Assembly (NCBI RefSeq): GCF_023898315.1
Contig: NC_064621.1
Span: 132,430,521 to 132,494,520 of the forward strand
Direction of reading: 5' to 3'
Length of the DNA stretch: 64,000 nucleotides
From: Schistocerca nitens
Lineage: Eukaryota > Arthropoda > Insecta > Orthoptera > Acrididae
Shown here piece after piece: positions 33,027 to 45,306 of the stretch. The position numbers and the translations under genes were made by a program. The notes under the pieces are model-generated. The model did no database searches, was not told where the DNA came from, and worked only from the letters and a program-made list of their open reading frames with translations. How positions within the stretch are numbered: the first letter of the stretch is position 1; each line of letters opens with the position of its first letter.

Positions 33027-34457
33027 ATTATAAAGAAAGGCAGACATTTACTACCAAAGAAAGAGTCACTGGGTTGTCTGAAGCACTAAAAAACGTAACC
33101 ACTGTCCGTCTCTTGGATCCTTGCATAATAAAGTGATACCTACAGCAGAAAAAGGGTTCCTGTGTCTACTAAGGTATTGCATGTCACCTCCAAGCGAAAG
33201 TTTCGATCCATATAGGTGGAAGTGACCTTACATGCACTTACTATTCATGCCATACTATGGTGCCATACCGTAATTATATTGTAACAGGATGACTTACGGA
33301 GCACTTGGTAACACAGATAACGCCATAAGTATTATATGGAAGTGTTACAACGCTTGGCGCTGCGAAAACGGTTGTAAATACAGTACTGTGTTACACTTCC
33401 CTTAAACCTGGAGAGTTGTACTTAAGATCGGGACATGTATTGTGTTCGAACAGTAGGAAATACTTTGAAGAAAAATACATGAAACAGTTCCACACGTTCG
33501 AATTCACCTGTATCCAGTATAATGCAACAGTATAATATGCAACAGCATAGTACACCAGTATAACCCGCCATACACATGACTAGTGTTACATTAAACGACT
33601 AAGAAGTTTGCAGCTACGAAAAGCATCCAACCGACATATTTGACCTTTCGGTCAGTCAAGAACCTTATGTCTATGGCGCGTCTAGAACGTAGCAGCAAGC
33701 AAGTTACCATATGGATTTGATCAGATCTGTGAGTCAGTCCATCAATAGACGTTATAAGCAGGATCGACTGTCTAAGGGAATGGTGTGTTCGTAAATTGTA
33801 AATGTCAGCTTCTGGCTGTTAATACAGTGCATGTCATGAGTTTGTAAAAAAATCCCTAACGAAGTAGAAAAGAGGGTGTTGATGGAATATTTTCCAATAA
33901 CGTCCCTCTGTAACACAGCCCTTTGAAATAAAGTTACACAACAGCTGATACGTGAAGCCTTCTCTCCGAAACTGGACGCGCAGCGACCTCTCAGCGCTGC
34001 ATTCAGCACGTCCTTGTGTTTCCGCTGCCTGCCACACACACAGAGAGATGAAGACGAGCTATTGCTGGGTAAGCAACCAGCCATCAGAATTCAGCTACTA
34101 CAGCCAGAATGTGCTGTTTTCGAAATTCGAAATGTTTTGATATACGTCGTTTCTTTTCGCTAAGGCCAGCACGCACGAGCAGTTTTTGGAAGACATGCAG
34201 CTGCAACATTTTTTTCGTGGTATTGCAGCATAGGCCGGCAACTAATATGTGGCACTCGCTCGCACCTGTCAGGTACACCGTATAGCCAATCTATAAAATA
34301 AAAGAGCATACACACCTATTGCCAACTGAATGTCAAACAAACACAACGTTAATATGTGATCTAATTTTATCATGGGACGGTGCAGATTTTTCCAAGTATA
34401 GTGGCGAGTGCATAACCGCTGTAATAATAATAATAACAAACATGTTACGCATACGTC
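33027..34457. other. unassigned sequence
   Basis: Imperfect CAGTATAATGCAACAGTATAATATGC-like repetition near 33515-33560 is the only structure seen. The short ORFs at 33752-34463 have no motif. Confidence 0.45.
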
Positions 34458-34506
34458 CTCCATGAAAGGTGGAACTTTCCGTTAGTGGGGCGGCTTGTCT
34501 GCCTCA

Positions 34507-34702
34507 AAAAAGGTTCAAATGGCTCTGAGCACTATGGGACTCAACTGCTGTGGTCATCAGTCCCCTAGAACTTGGAACTACTGAAACCTAACCAACCTAA
34601 GGACATCACACACATCCATGCCCGAGGCAGGATTCGAACCTGCGACTGTAGCAGTCGCACGGTTCCAGACTGCGCGCCTAGAACCGCGAGACCACCGCGG
34701 CC
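34507..34702 (-). mobile_element. SINE family A nested in RTE 5' region
   Basis: The full tail, B box and head are present on the minus strand. A short duplication, GCCTCA, flanks it at 34501-34506 and 34703-34708. The flanks join to rebuild the RTE 5' region (GGCGGCTTGTCTGCCTCA then GCAATACACATAG), so the SINE is the younger insertion. Confidence 0.9.
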
Positions 34703-35079
34703 GCCTCAGCAATACACATAGTCATACCGCAGATGCTATCACAACGAAAGGTTATCTGTTGAGAAGCCACACAGACACGTGGTTCCTGAAGAGGGAAAGC
34801 AGCCTTTTCAGTAGCTGCTGAGCAGCTGTCTGGATAACCTATCTGGCATTGTAACATCAACCAAAAACATTGTAGTGCCCCAACTGTGAACGGCTGAAGC
34901 AAAGGGAAACTACAGCCGTAACTTCTCCAGAGGGCATGCAGCTCTGCTGTATGGTTAAATGATGACGGGTCCCCTTGAGTAAAATATTCTGGAAGTAAAA
35001 TAGTCCCCCATTGCGATCTCGCGGCAGGGACTACACAGGAAGAGTCGTCATCAGGAGATAGGATCGTGGTATATTAGAT

Positions 35080-37800
35080 CCTTTAACAAAAGGTAGGTCA
35101 GAGAATTTAAAAAGTGAAGTGGATAGGTTGAAGATGGATCGAGTGGGAATGAATGAAGTTTGGTGACAGGAAGAACTGGACATTTGTTGAGGTGAATGCA
35201 GGGTTATAAACACAAAATAAAATAGTGGTAATGGATGAATAAGTTTAATAATGAATAAGAATACGGATAAGTTACAATGAACAGCATAGTGAGCGCATTA
35301 TTGGAGCCATGACAGACAAAAACCCAACACCCACCACAGTAGTACACGTATGTATGCCCATTATCTCAGAAGACGATGATGAGATTGAAGAAATGTATGA
35401 TTAAGTAAAAGAAATTATTCGGATAGTCAAAGGAGACGAAAATTTAATTGTGGTGGGGCACTGGAATTCGATAGTAGTAAAAGGAAGAGATGAAAATGTT
35501 GTAGGTGAATACAGACTGGAGGAAAAGGAATGAAAAAGGAAATTGCCTGGTAGAATTTTGCACAGATCATAATTTCATCTTCCATAACACTTTGTTTAAG
35601 AGTCATGAAAGAAGTTTATGTACGTGGAAGAGACATACTTTTCGGAACCAGATTTTAAATGTAGCCACCCAGTGGCAGATGTGGACTCCGACCACAATTT
35701 ATTGGCTGTGAACTGTAGACTAAAGCTAAATAAATTGCAAAAAGGTGGAAATGAACGAGATAGCACCTAGATAGGTTCAAAGAGCAAGACGTTGTTGAGA
35801 GTTTCAGAGGGAGCATTAGGCAAAGATTATCTAGAAAGAGGAAAGGAAAACAGCATAAGACGACTGGGTAGCTTTGAGAGATGAAATAGTGAAGGCTGCA
35901 GAGGATCAAACAGGAGAAAAGATAAGGGCTAGTAGAAACCCTTTGGTAACACAGGAGATATTGAATTTAACTGACGAAACGATAAAATATAGAAATGCAA
36001 GAAATGAAGCAGGCGAAATAGAATACAGACGTCTAACAAGCGAGAGTGACAGGAAGTGCAAATTGGCTAAATAGTACTGGATAATGGATAAATGTAAGGC
36101 TTTCCAAGCGCATTTCACTAGGGGAAAAATGGATACTGCCTACAGGAATATTAAAGAAGCCTTTCGAGAAAAGAGAGGCAACTATATGAGTATCAAGAAC
36201 TGAGATGGAAACCTATTCCTGAGCAAAGAAGGGAAAACTGAAAGGTGTAAGGATTATATGGTGGGTTTGTACAAGGCAGATGGACTCGAAGGGAATATTA
36301 TAGAAGTGAAAGAGGCGTAGATGAAGATGAGATGAAATATACAATATTGCGAAAAGTATTTGACAGAGCACTGAAAGACCTGTCAAAACAAGGCCCCGGG
36401 AGTAGACGACATTCTGTCAGAATTACTGAAGCCTTTGGGTAGCCAGGCATGACAATACACTTTCATCTGCTGTGCAAGATGTATATACAGACGAAATACC
36501 CTCAGATTTCAAAAAGAATGTAATAATTCAAATTCCAAAGAAATCAGGTGCTGACAGATGTGAATATTACCACACTATAATAAGCCATGTTTACAAAATA
36601 CTAACACGAATCCTTTACAAAGCAATGGAAAACTGCTAGAAACCGTCCCCAGGAAGGATCACTTTGGATTCCGGAGAAATGTCGAAACAGGCGTGGCAAT
36701 ACTGACCCTACGCCTTATCTTGGAATAAAGTTTACTGCATTTGTGGACTTAAGGCTTTTGACATTGCTAACGGGAATAATACTCTCTTTGAAATTATGAA
36801 GATAGCATGGGTAAAATGTGAGGAGTGAAAGGCTTTTTGCAATCTGTACCAAATACAGACGGCAATTATGAGCGTCGTGGAGGATGAAAGGGAAGCCATG
36901 ATTGAGAAGCGAGTGAGTCATGTTTATGTTATTCGCTCTGTACATTGGGCAAGCAGTAAAGGAAACAAAAGAAGCATTTGGAGGAGGAATTTAAGTTCAG
37001 TGAGAAGAAATAAAAGTTTTGAGATTTACCGATGATATTGTAATTCTGTCAGCCTGCAAAGGACTTGGAAGAGCAGTTGAACTGAATGGACAATGTCTTG
37101 AAAGGAGGATATAAGATGAGGATCAACCAAAGCAGAATATGGGTAATGGAATGTAATCCAATTAGATTTGGTGTTGCAGAGGGAGTTAAATTAAGGAATG
37201 AGACTCTTAAAGTAGTAGACGAGTTTTGCTTTTTGGCTAGCAGAATGACTGATGATGTCCGAACAGGATATAAAAAATCGATTGTCACTGGCAAGAAAAG
37301 CATTTCTGAAGAAGAGAAATTTGTTAACATCGACTGTAGAGTTAAGTGTTAGGAAGTTTTTCTGAAAGTTTCTGTATGGAGTGTACCCATGAATGGAGGT
37401 GAAACATGGAGATAAACAGTTTAGACAAGAAGGCAATAGGAGATTTTGTTATGTGGTGTTACAGCAGAGTGCTGAAGATTGTATGGGTAGGTCATGTAAC
37501 TAATGAAGAGCTACTGTATAGAACTGGCGAGAGAAGAAATTTGTGGCACAATTTGACTAGAAGAAGGGATCGGTAGCTAGGACACAATTAATCACACAAT
37601 TGGCGATCAAGGGATCACCCATTTAGTATTGGAGGGAAGTGTGTGTGCGGGAGAGAAATTGTAGAGGGAGATCAAATGATAAATACTGTAAGCATATTTC
37701 GAAGGATGGTAGTTGCACTAGTTATTCAGTGATGAAGAGGCTTGCACTGGACAGAGTAGCATGTAGAGCTGCATTAAACCAGTCTTCGGACTGAAAACCA
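35080..37800 (+). pseudogene. RTE endonuclease/reverse transcriptase, many lesions
   Basis: Recognisable pieces include the endonuclease start near 35070-35170, a DSDHNLLAVNC equivalent near 35690, IRASRNPLVTQEILN at 35930, FDRALKDLSKQGPGSRRH near 36370, and FTDDIVILSA near 37025. MDNVLKGGYKMRIN follows at 37086 and LTRRRDR near 37560. Frames change many times and stops are frequent. The catalytic box is FTDD in this copy. Confidence 0.8.
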
Positions 37801-37820
37801 TAACAACAACACAAACAGTG

Positions 37821-38654
37821 TTGATTCTATGGCAAAGTCCAGTCCTAGTAACTTAAATGACTAATCGATTTCCACTCCCTCCCACCATTAATATACGTAT
37901 GCTCAGGTAAAATTATAAGTCACATAGTGAATCAGAAATGACAAACAGATCGATCCATGGTAACACTGCTGTACGATAGCTTGTTTAACCACTTATCAGT
38001 ACTAATTACCTGGAAACTGCAGTTTTCAGCCCCATAGCAGTCTGTCTTAGTATTTGTATAACTGACTGTCTCAACTACGTTACATAATTATCCTGTGAAT
38101 AAAAAGCTAATCTATCTGTAGCGTTTATAGTATTTGTGAACCGCAATCAGGAATTTGAAGGCATATTTGTCCCATGTCTGTTTGTATGCACACTGCATCC
38201 ATGGCAATTTCGATACATGATTGAGCTCTGGTGCTTGCGATTTCCGTCCTAGCCCCAGTTAAGTGTAGTCATAACCCTGCTGTAGATTGCTAGTATTTGT
38301 TAATGAATTAATTTTCCCATATTCCATTTACGCGTCGAGATCTGTACGCTGTAGTGAGAGGGCCATTAGGAGCATATCTATGAAATGGTGGGAGATATTA
38401 ACGTGAGGCACTTCGACATCTTCTACATCACAGTGTGTTGGGAACATCTGCAAAATGACGGAAAATATTAAGGCACATTTAAAAAAAATGACGAATCAAT
38501 AAGGAATGATCCGAATGGGATGGAAATAAGTAGGTGTGATGTGCAGAAAAACAAATGATTACAACTTTTCAAAAATTGAATGGCTTATTCTAGAGAAGCT
38601 TGACAGACTGAGCAAGTCAATAATGCGTTGCCCCAACTCTGTCCATTACACAAG
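37821..38654. other. unassigned sequence
   Basis: Nothing recognised. Confidence 0.5.
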
Positions 38655-39480
38655 CAGTTAAAAGGATTTGCATCGTTTGACACAGTTATTATCTCTTCTC
38701 CTGAGGGATATCGTGCCAAATTTCGTCCAATTGGCGAGTTAGGTCCTCAGAATCCTTAGCTCGTTGGAGAGACCTGCCCATAATACTCGAAAGGTTCTCA
38801 GTTAGGGCGACATTCAGCAACAATGCTAGTCAGGGTTTGGTAAGCACTAAGATGAGCTGTAGGAACTTTCGCAGTGGGCGGCAGGCATTAACTTGTTGAA
38901 ATATGAGCTCAGGATGGCGTGCCATGAAGGGCAACAAAACGAGACGTAGAATAACTTCCATGTACGAACACCACTGGGTTGTAAGGCTGCTGTCGATGAA
39001 AGCTAAAGGTATCTTGCTACTAGATGAAATGGAACCATTGTTCATCATTCCTGTTTGTTGGACCGTATGGCGAGCAACAGTCAGGCTGGTAACCCACCAC
39101 TGTCTAGGGCGCGTCCAGGCACATCTTCGATGGTCACCGGGGCTCAATTCGAAGTGGGACTCATCAGTAAAGATAGTCCAACCTATGAGATTACAGGCGG
39201 AGTGTGTCCGACACCACTGAAAACGAGCTAGTTGGCGCACAGAGGTTAACGGTAGTCGGTGCAAGGGAGGCCGTGAGGCCAGGCCCCTTTCTTTGCGCCG
39301 CCTGTTACTGGTCCTTGTGGTCACTGAAGCGCCAGTTGCACGTCGGATCCATGATAATGATGAATCCGGGGCTCTGAGTGCCTGTCTGTCGGTTGGTCGG
39401 TCCTCTCGTCCTAACGTCTCTCTACACGCACGGCTTCGTTCTTGATGCGGTTTTCAGCCATGGTTCGGCCATTCCTGCCA
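38655..39480 (-). pseudogene. Tc1-like transposase relic with lost catalytic Asp
   Basis: The 164-codon minus-strand frame (39324-38830) carries GLASRPPLHRLPLTSVRQ, then TIFTDESHFELSPGDHRR. That holds the first catalytic Asp in the TDES motif and is followed by ARHTVQQTGMM. At the second catalytic site the usual QQDN reads QQVN (codon 38890-38892, minus strand), so this Asp is replaced by Val. The C-terminal SPDLSPIEH region is not in frame, and the N-terminal helix-turn-helix is largely degraded. No clear terminal repeats were found. Confidence 0.75.
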
Positions 39481-39648
39481 ACATCATAGAATAGTGGCAT
39501 TGCTCCTAAATTTAGTGAGTAGGCGATAGTTATTTAATTCAAACTCTCTGTCACGTATTCTGCGTAAGGCAAGCAACTTTCACCATATCAAGTGGAATTT
39601 TGTTCATGACTAGCAGTGCGGCATGACTTTTTTCTTTATTCGGAAGGG

Positions 39649-39868
39649 TTCAAAAATGGTTCAAATGGGTCTGAGCACTATGGGACTTAACATCTATGGT
39701 CATCAGTCCCCTAGAACTTAGAACTACTTAAACCTAACTAACCTAAGGACATCACACAACACCCAGCCATCACGAGGCAGAGAAAATCCCTGACCCCGCC
39801 GGGAATCGAACCCGGGAACCCGGGCGTGGGAAGCGAGAACGCTACCGCACGACCACGAGATGCGGGCT
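39649..39868 (-). mobile_element. SINE family C head on family A tail, 11-bp TSD
   Basis: The minus-strand head has CGTGGTCGTGCGGTAGCG and GGTTCGATTCC. The tail starts GTTCAAATGGGTCTGAGCAC on the plus strand. Perfect duplications ATTCGGAAGGG lie at 39638-39648 and 39869-39879. Confidence 0.94.
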
Positions 39869-39879
39869 ATTCGGAAGGG

Positions 39880-41474
39880 AATACTTTGTCTTAATTATCA
39901 GCGGTTCTGTAAGTGCAACGTTCGCAAAGGGTCCGCGAAAACAAACTCTGCCCCAACAAAGAAAAACATGAGATCCGCACTACCTTACGGAGGCCGACTA
40001 AGCAATAGATTTGTTGATTAGTTAATTTGCTGATGATAAGGGTTAACGATTGGTTGCAAATTGCACTTATGTGGGAGGGGAATTTCATGGAATTGATGAA
40101 TGCAGATAGACGCTAATTTTTATTACAAAAGACCATAAACGAGAACTTACATAAATACGAAGAAAATAATGATATTTCCACTTATACGGAAAATTGTGCG
40201 GGAGGAAAGAAAGATTGATCCAGCGGTCTGCCATCTCCACGATGGCGAAGAAAGATGAGTGGCGGAGAGAGAATAAGGGTTCTGATCGTTGTGATTACAA
40301 GAATACGCTACCATTTTTACAAGAGAGTGGATTTGCCATCATGATCGCTACTACCATAGACTAAACAGAGAAAGGGATAAATACCAGAATAAGAAAGTGC
40401 CGAAGTGGTCTCCCTACCACAAACCAGGTACCTCACATGAATATCCGTCACAGAAGCACCCGTTTAACAGAAGAAAGTAAAATCGGTGCAGACTAAGAAG
40501 TTGCTATGGAGTTAGCAGTAAGCAAGACCAATGACTCGCCACGTGATCACGTGTTCTAATGCAAAGGACCATTAGTCCATTCCGCGAAGTAAAATCTGTA
40601 CGCGAATCACAAGAAGAAGACTAAGGAAGAGGTTCTGAAGACGATACTACAGCTTGGAGGATTAGAATCATTACCCTGATATGGCCCAAAACTGACCTCA
40701 CGCTCGTAACGGACAAAGATCAGACACCAAGTACAGCATTACGAATTACAGAATTTACGAAACAAAATTTATGAGAAAAGAAAAGAAAATAGTGCTCTCT
40801 CACTAACGACTCCCTAGTTCTCTAAGGGCATTATAACAAACTAATTTGGTGTTCACTGAGTACACCCATGTTTACCGATATCAGCATTGCCACCTCAAGC
40901 CTCCACCAGCGATCAGGAATAAAACAGAAATGCCCGAGATTCCACGTCTCCAAAAGACAACTGGGAGCGTTCAGTCGCAAGAATTGGTGCTCTCCTAACT
41001 CGAGCAATCAGAGGACACGGGATTTCCGCGGAACACGATGCCGTTATGACCAGCCACCTGAACACAGGAAAATGGCTCTGATTCGCCAGAAGACGGTCAG
41101 AGTTTCGTCAGGTAGGACACTTTGCAGCATCAAAAGGGAGCGAGAAGTTATGGTTCAGAGTTGGTACCACAGCTTGTGAGACTAGGAAGGGCGACAGCTT
41201 TGATCACTACATACCATTCGAAATGGGCCCACATACTTCCTACAGCAACGATCAACGAGGGAAAAGGGAAGTCATCATGGCCACTCCAGGGAGACTTCTA
41301 AATTGTGCTCACAGATAACGAAAAATATACTGCGCCCACCCTCTCTCATTGAGCAGCGTAACATTGCTATATAAAGTTGTCTAGAGATACAGTCATCCCA
41401 CTGCAATTGTAAAATAATGAAATTATTGAAAAATGAATAAAATATGAAAGGCGTGCATAACGAATGAGAATGAA
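39880..41474. other. unassigned 1.6-kb stretch
   Basis: The ORF at 40868-41179 is basic and unrecognised. A TATATAAAG box-like site lies near 41369. The stretch could be a decayed LTR element, but I found no diagnostic motif. Confidence 0.35.
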
Positions 41475-41911
41475 ATGCTCGTCTTTGAGGGTGCATGTCG
41501 AACACTGGAAGACCATGGATCTATAAGCATCAGTATAATAGCTGTAAACTGTAGTAGCTGTGTTGAAAATGTTCCAGAGCTCGAAGCGCCAATTGAAAGC
41601 ACTGATGCTCAAATCGCTATAGGCGCCGAAAGCTGGCTAATGCCGGAGATAAGTTCAGCCGAAATTTCTGTGAAGGACTGAACGATGTTCAGAACACATA
41701 GGCTAAACACAGTTGGCGATGGTGTGTTTGATGCTGTTAGAAGTAGTTTATCTTGTAGCGAAACTGAAGTACATAGTCCCTGTGTGTTAGTATAGGTAGA
41801 GGTCCTTCTTGGCAACCGGAATAAAACAATAATTGGATCATTTTACCGACATCCCAACTCAGATGATACAATTGCTGAAAAGCTCAAAGAAAACCTAATT
41901 TCAAAAAGGTA

Positions 41912-42104
41912 AGCCACGGGGGTAGTCTTGCGGTCTGAGGCGCCTTGCCAGGTTTCGCGCATCTCTCCCCGTCGGAGGTTTGAGTCCTCCCTCGGGCATG
42001 GGTGTATGTGTGTCGTCCTTAGCGTAAGTTAGTTTAAGTTAGATTAAGTAGTGTTTAGGCCTATGGATCGATGATCTCCGCAGTTTGGTCCCATAGGAAC
42101 TTCC
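41912..42104 (+). mobile_element. SINE family B nested in LINE endonuclease
   Basis: The head CACGGGGGTAGTCTTGCGG, mutated B box (GGTTTGAGTCC) and tail (GTCCTTAGCGTAAGTTAG, GGTCCCATAGGA) match family B in plus orientation. The LINE endonuclease frame resumes after it. I could not define a clean duplication. Confidence 0.88.
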
Positions 42105-43167
42105 ACTACTACCACCTCAAACACGTACCTCACTCGTGAACAATTATAGTTGGTGGTGACTTCAATTTATATTCGATATGGTGGCGTAAATATATGTTTA
42201 AATCCGAAAGTAGGCCTAAGCATTCCAAATTGTGCTAAACGCATTCTGTGAGAATTAATACATGAGTTCACTAGAATAGTAAACGGTTGTGAAAACATTC
42301 TTGATCTGTTAGCAACAAATAATCTTGAGCTAATGACGAGCATCAAAACAGATGCAGGAATTAGCGAGCACAGGGTTGTCGTAGCGAGACTGAATACCAT
42401 AACTCCCAAATCCTCCAAAAATAAACAAAAAATATACCAATTGAAAAAAGCAGATAAAAATTCGGTTGACGCCTTCCTGAGAGACAATATCCACTCCTTC
42501 CAGATTAACAATGGAAGCAAGATCAGATGTGGCTTGAATTCAAAGAAATGGTATCGGCACCAATTGAGGGTTTATACCAACTAAAATGATAAACGACGTA
42601 ATTGATCTCCCTTGGTACAGAAAAAGGGTCAGAACAGTATTGTAGAAACAACGAAAAACGCATCTCAAGTTTAAACGAACGCAAAATCCCCAGGACTGGC
42701 TATCTTTTACAGAAGCTCAAAATTCAGCGCGGACTTCAATGCGAGATGCTTATAACAGTTTCCACAACAAAACTTTGCCTCAAAACCTGGCAGAGATTCC
42801 AAAGAGACTCTGATCGTATGTGAAGTATGTTAGCGGCAAGAAACAATCAATGCCTTCTCTGCGCGATAGCATGGAGATACTATTGAAGACAGTGCTGACA
42901 AAGCAGAGTTACTAAACTCAGCCTTCCGAAATGCCTTCACGAAAGAAGACGAAGTAAATATTCCAGAATTCGAATCAAGAACAGCTGTCAACATGAGTAA
43001 CTTAGGAGTAGGTATCCTCGGAGTAGTGAAGCAACTTAAATCACTTAAAAAAACCAAGTCTTCCGGTGCAGACTGTATACCTGTCAGGTTCCTTTCAGAG
43101 TATGCTGATGCAATAGCTCTATGCTTAACAACCATACACAACCGCTCCCAAAGACTGGAAAGTTACA

Positions 43168-43309
43168 GCCGGCCGCGGTGGTCTCGCGGTTCTAGGCGCG
43201 CAGTCCGGAACCGCGCGACTGCTACGGTCGCAGGTTCGAATCCTGCCTCGGGCATGGATGTGTGTGATGTCCTTAGGTTAGTTAGGTTTAACTAGTTCTA
43301 AGTTCTAGG
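43168..43309 (+). mobile_element. SINE family A, 3'-truncated, 11-bp TSD, nested in LINE
   Basis: The head is complete (CCGGCCGCGGTGGTCTCGCG, B box GGTTCGAATCC), but the element stops at AGTTCTAGGG and lacks the usual last ~60 bp of tail. Perfect duplications GGAAAGTTACA at 43157-43167 and 43310-43320 show that this shortened form is what inserted. Confidence 0.93.
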
Positions 43310-44645
43310 GGAAAGTTACATATGTCAGACAAGTATTAAAGAAAGGTACTATGAGTAATCCACTAAATTACAGGCCCATATTACTAGCGTCGATATGTAG
43401 CAGGATTCTGCAAAATATATTGTGTTGGAACATTATGAATTACCTTGAAGAGAACGGTCTATTGACACACTGTCAACTCAGATTTAGAAAAAATCGTTGT
43501 TGTGAAACACAACTAGCTCTTTACTCACACTTAGTCGTGAGTGCTATTGACAGAGGATTTCAAACTGATTCCGTATGTCTAGATTCCCAGAAGGCTTTTG
43601 ACGCTGTACCTCACAAGCTGCTTCTAATTAAATTATGCATATGGAATACAGTCTCAGTTATGCGACTGTATTCGTGAGTTCCTGTCAGAAAGGTAACATT
43701 TAGTACTAACTGACGAAAAGTCATCGAGTAAAACAGAAGTGATATCTGGCGTTCCCCCAGGTAGTTCCTCTGTTGTTGTTACCTTTACACACAATTTAGA
43801 AGACGATCTGAGCAGCCGTCTTAGGTTGTTCGTAGATTATGCTGGTGTTTATCGTCTAGTAAAGTCGTCAGAAGATCGAAACCAACTGCAAAACAATATA
43901 GAACAGTTGTCTACATGGTGCGAAAATTGGCACTTGACCCTAAATAATGAAAAGTGTGAGATCATTCACACGAGTGCTAGAGGGAATTCGTTAACCTTCA
44001 GTTACACGGTAATTTAGTCAAGTCTAATGGCCGTAACTGCAACTAAATACCTAGTAATTACAATTACGAACAACTGAAACTGGAAAGAACACACAGCAAA
44101 TTTTGTAGGGAAGGCGAACCGAAGACAGCGTTTTGTTGGCAGAACGCTTAGAATATGGAACAAGTCTGCTAAGGAGGCTGCCTACACTACGCTTGTTTTC
44201 TGAGTGTCCACTGGCTGGTGCCAGCTGTCGGTTTCCATGGAATCTAGTATGCAGTCTTCACCATAGATGGAGTGTGTAACCTCGTTTGAAGCCAGACGTG
44301 GCCACTTTTCTGTTGCAACAGCACTGTTAACTTCATTTCCGCCTCTGCGGTGTGATTACCGCCACACGCCTGGTCCCATAAGTATTTGTTCAACATTATA
44401 TGATTACGATTTTTTACACACATTTTCATAGTTTATTCTTGTTTAGAGTGTTAATTTGTTGTTTTATGGGTACACAACATTTGTTTCCAGGGAAAATGGT
44501 ACTGGAAGGGATTCTGAAGAGATCTTACGAATTATAGTGGAAATTTCAGAAGATGAGTTGACGTGTGGAGAATCTGAAGACGATTTGGATATGGAAGAGG
44601 AAATCGTTGACGCTGACAACCACAATAGTGAATCCAAACAGTCAC

Positions 44646-44887
44646 CGAGCGAGGTGGCGCAGTGGTTAGCAACTGGACTCGCATTCGGGAGGACGACGGT
44701 TCAATCCCGTCTCCAGCCATCCTGATTTAGGTTTTCCGTGATTTCCCTAAATCGCTGCAGGCAATTGCCGGGATGGTTCCTTTGAAAGGGCACGGCCGAT
44801 TTCCTTCCCAGTCCTTCCCTAACCCGAGCTTGCGCTCCGTCTCTAATGACCTCGTTGTCGACGGGACGTTAAACACTAACCACCACC
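44646..44887 (+). mobile_element. SINE family D nested in piggyBac, 14-bp TSD
   Basis: The head is GAGCGAGGTGGCGCAGTGG with a GGTTCAATCCC B box. The body contains CGCTGCAGGCAATTGCCGGG and a 3' ACTAACCACCACC end. The perfect duplication ATCCAAACAGTCAC lies at 44632-44645 and 44888-44901. It splits the acidic N-terminus of the piggyBac frame. Confidence 0.95.
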
Positions 44888-45306
44888 ATCCAAACAGTCA
44901 CAGGAAGAAGATGACAGTCAGGAAACAGCGACACGTGTTGGTGCAGATGGTAACCATACATTATACATAGGAAAAGGTGAAACTCTTTATAGTAGTCAAC
45001 CCATACCTTTTGAGGAAACAAGTGATAAAATCATCAGAACTTTACCGGGCCCAAAAGGGTCTGCCAGAAACGCACTTACACCTTTAGATGCATTTTATCT
45101 TTTTATCACTCAAGACATGATAAAACACATCGTAGCTCCTACCAACAGATGGACTGGGAAAAAACGTAGTGATATCAATTATTCTAGAGCTCGCGATTGC
45201 AAAGACACTTCTGCAGAAGGAATTCATGCTCTTTTCGGTGCAATTTTTTTGATTGGCATCATGCCACCTGCAGTGAACTGTGGGCACCTGATGGTACTGG
45301 TATCTA

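Larger units (their letters stand above)
34458..37820 (+). mobile_element. RTE-clade LINE, near full length but heavily decayed, with nested SINE
   Basis: It starts at CCATGAAAGGTGGAACTTTC, equivalent to the 5' end of the copy at 16963 on the other strand. It continues through the 5' region (to about 35080), endonuclease, linker, reverse transcriptase and the ACAACAACAC tail. This is the most complete layout of the family in the window and gives its full length as roughly 3.2 kb without the SINE. Confidence 0.88.
41475..44190 (+). pseudogene. Jockey/CR1-type LINE, endonuclease and RT, decayed, two nested SINEs
   Basis: The endonuclease part includes AVNCSSCVEN and AIGAESWLMP (ESWL is the catalytic Glu motif) and, after the first SINE, IIVGGDFNL. 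The reverse transcriptase part includes NPLNYRPILLASICS, LDSQKAFDAVPHKLLL and GVPPGSSS. Its catalytic region reads LFVDYAGVYR where FADDAxxY is expected. The C-terminal LSTWCENWHLTLNNEKCEI matches the layout of the LINE at 13.1 kb. Stops and frameshifts are frequent, so this is an old copy. Confidence 0.78.

Noticed and set aside
44200-44455. Left terminal repeat of the piggyBac element
   Set aside because: CACTGGCTGGTGCC near 44210 looked promising but there is no TTAA beside it and it does not match the candidate right end near 47980.
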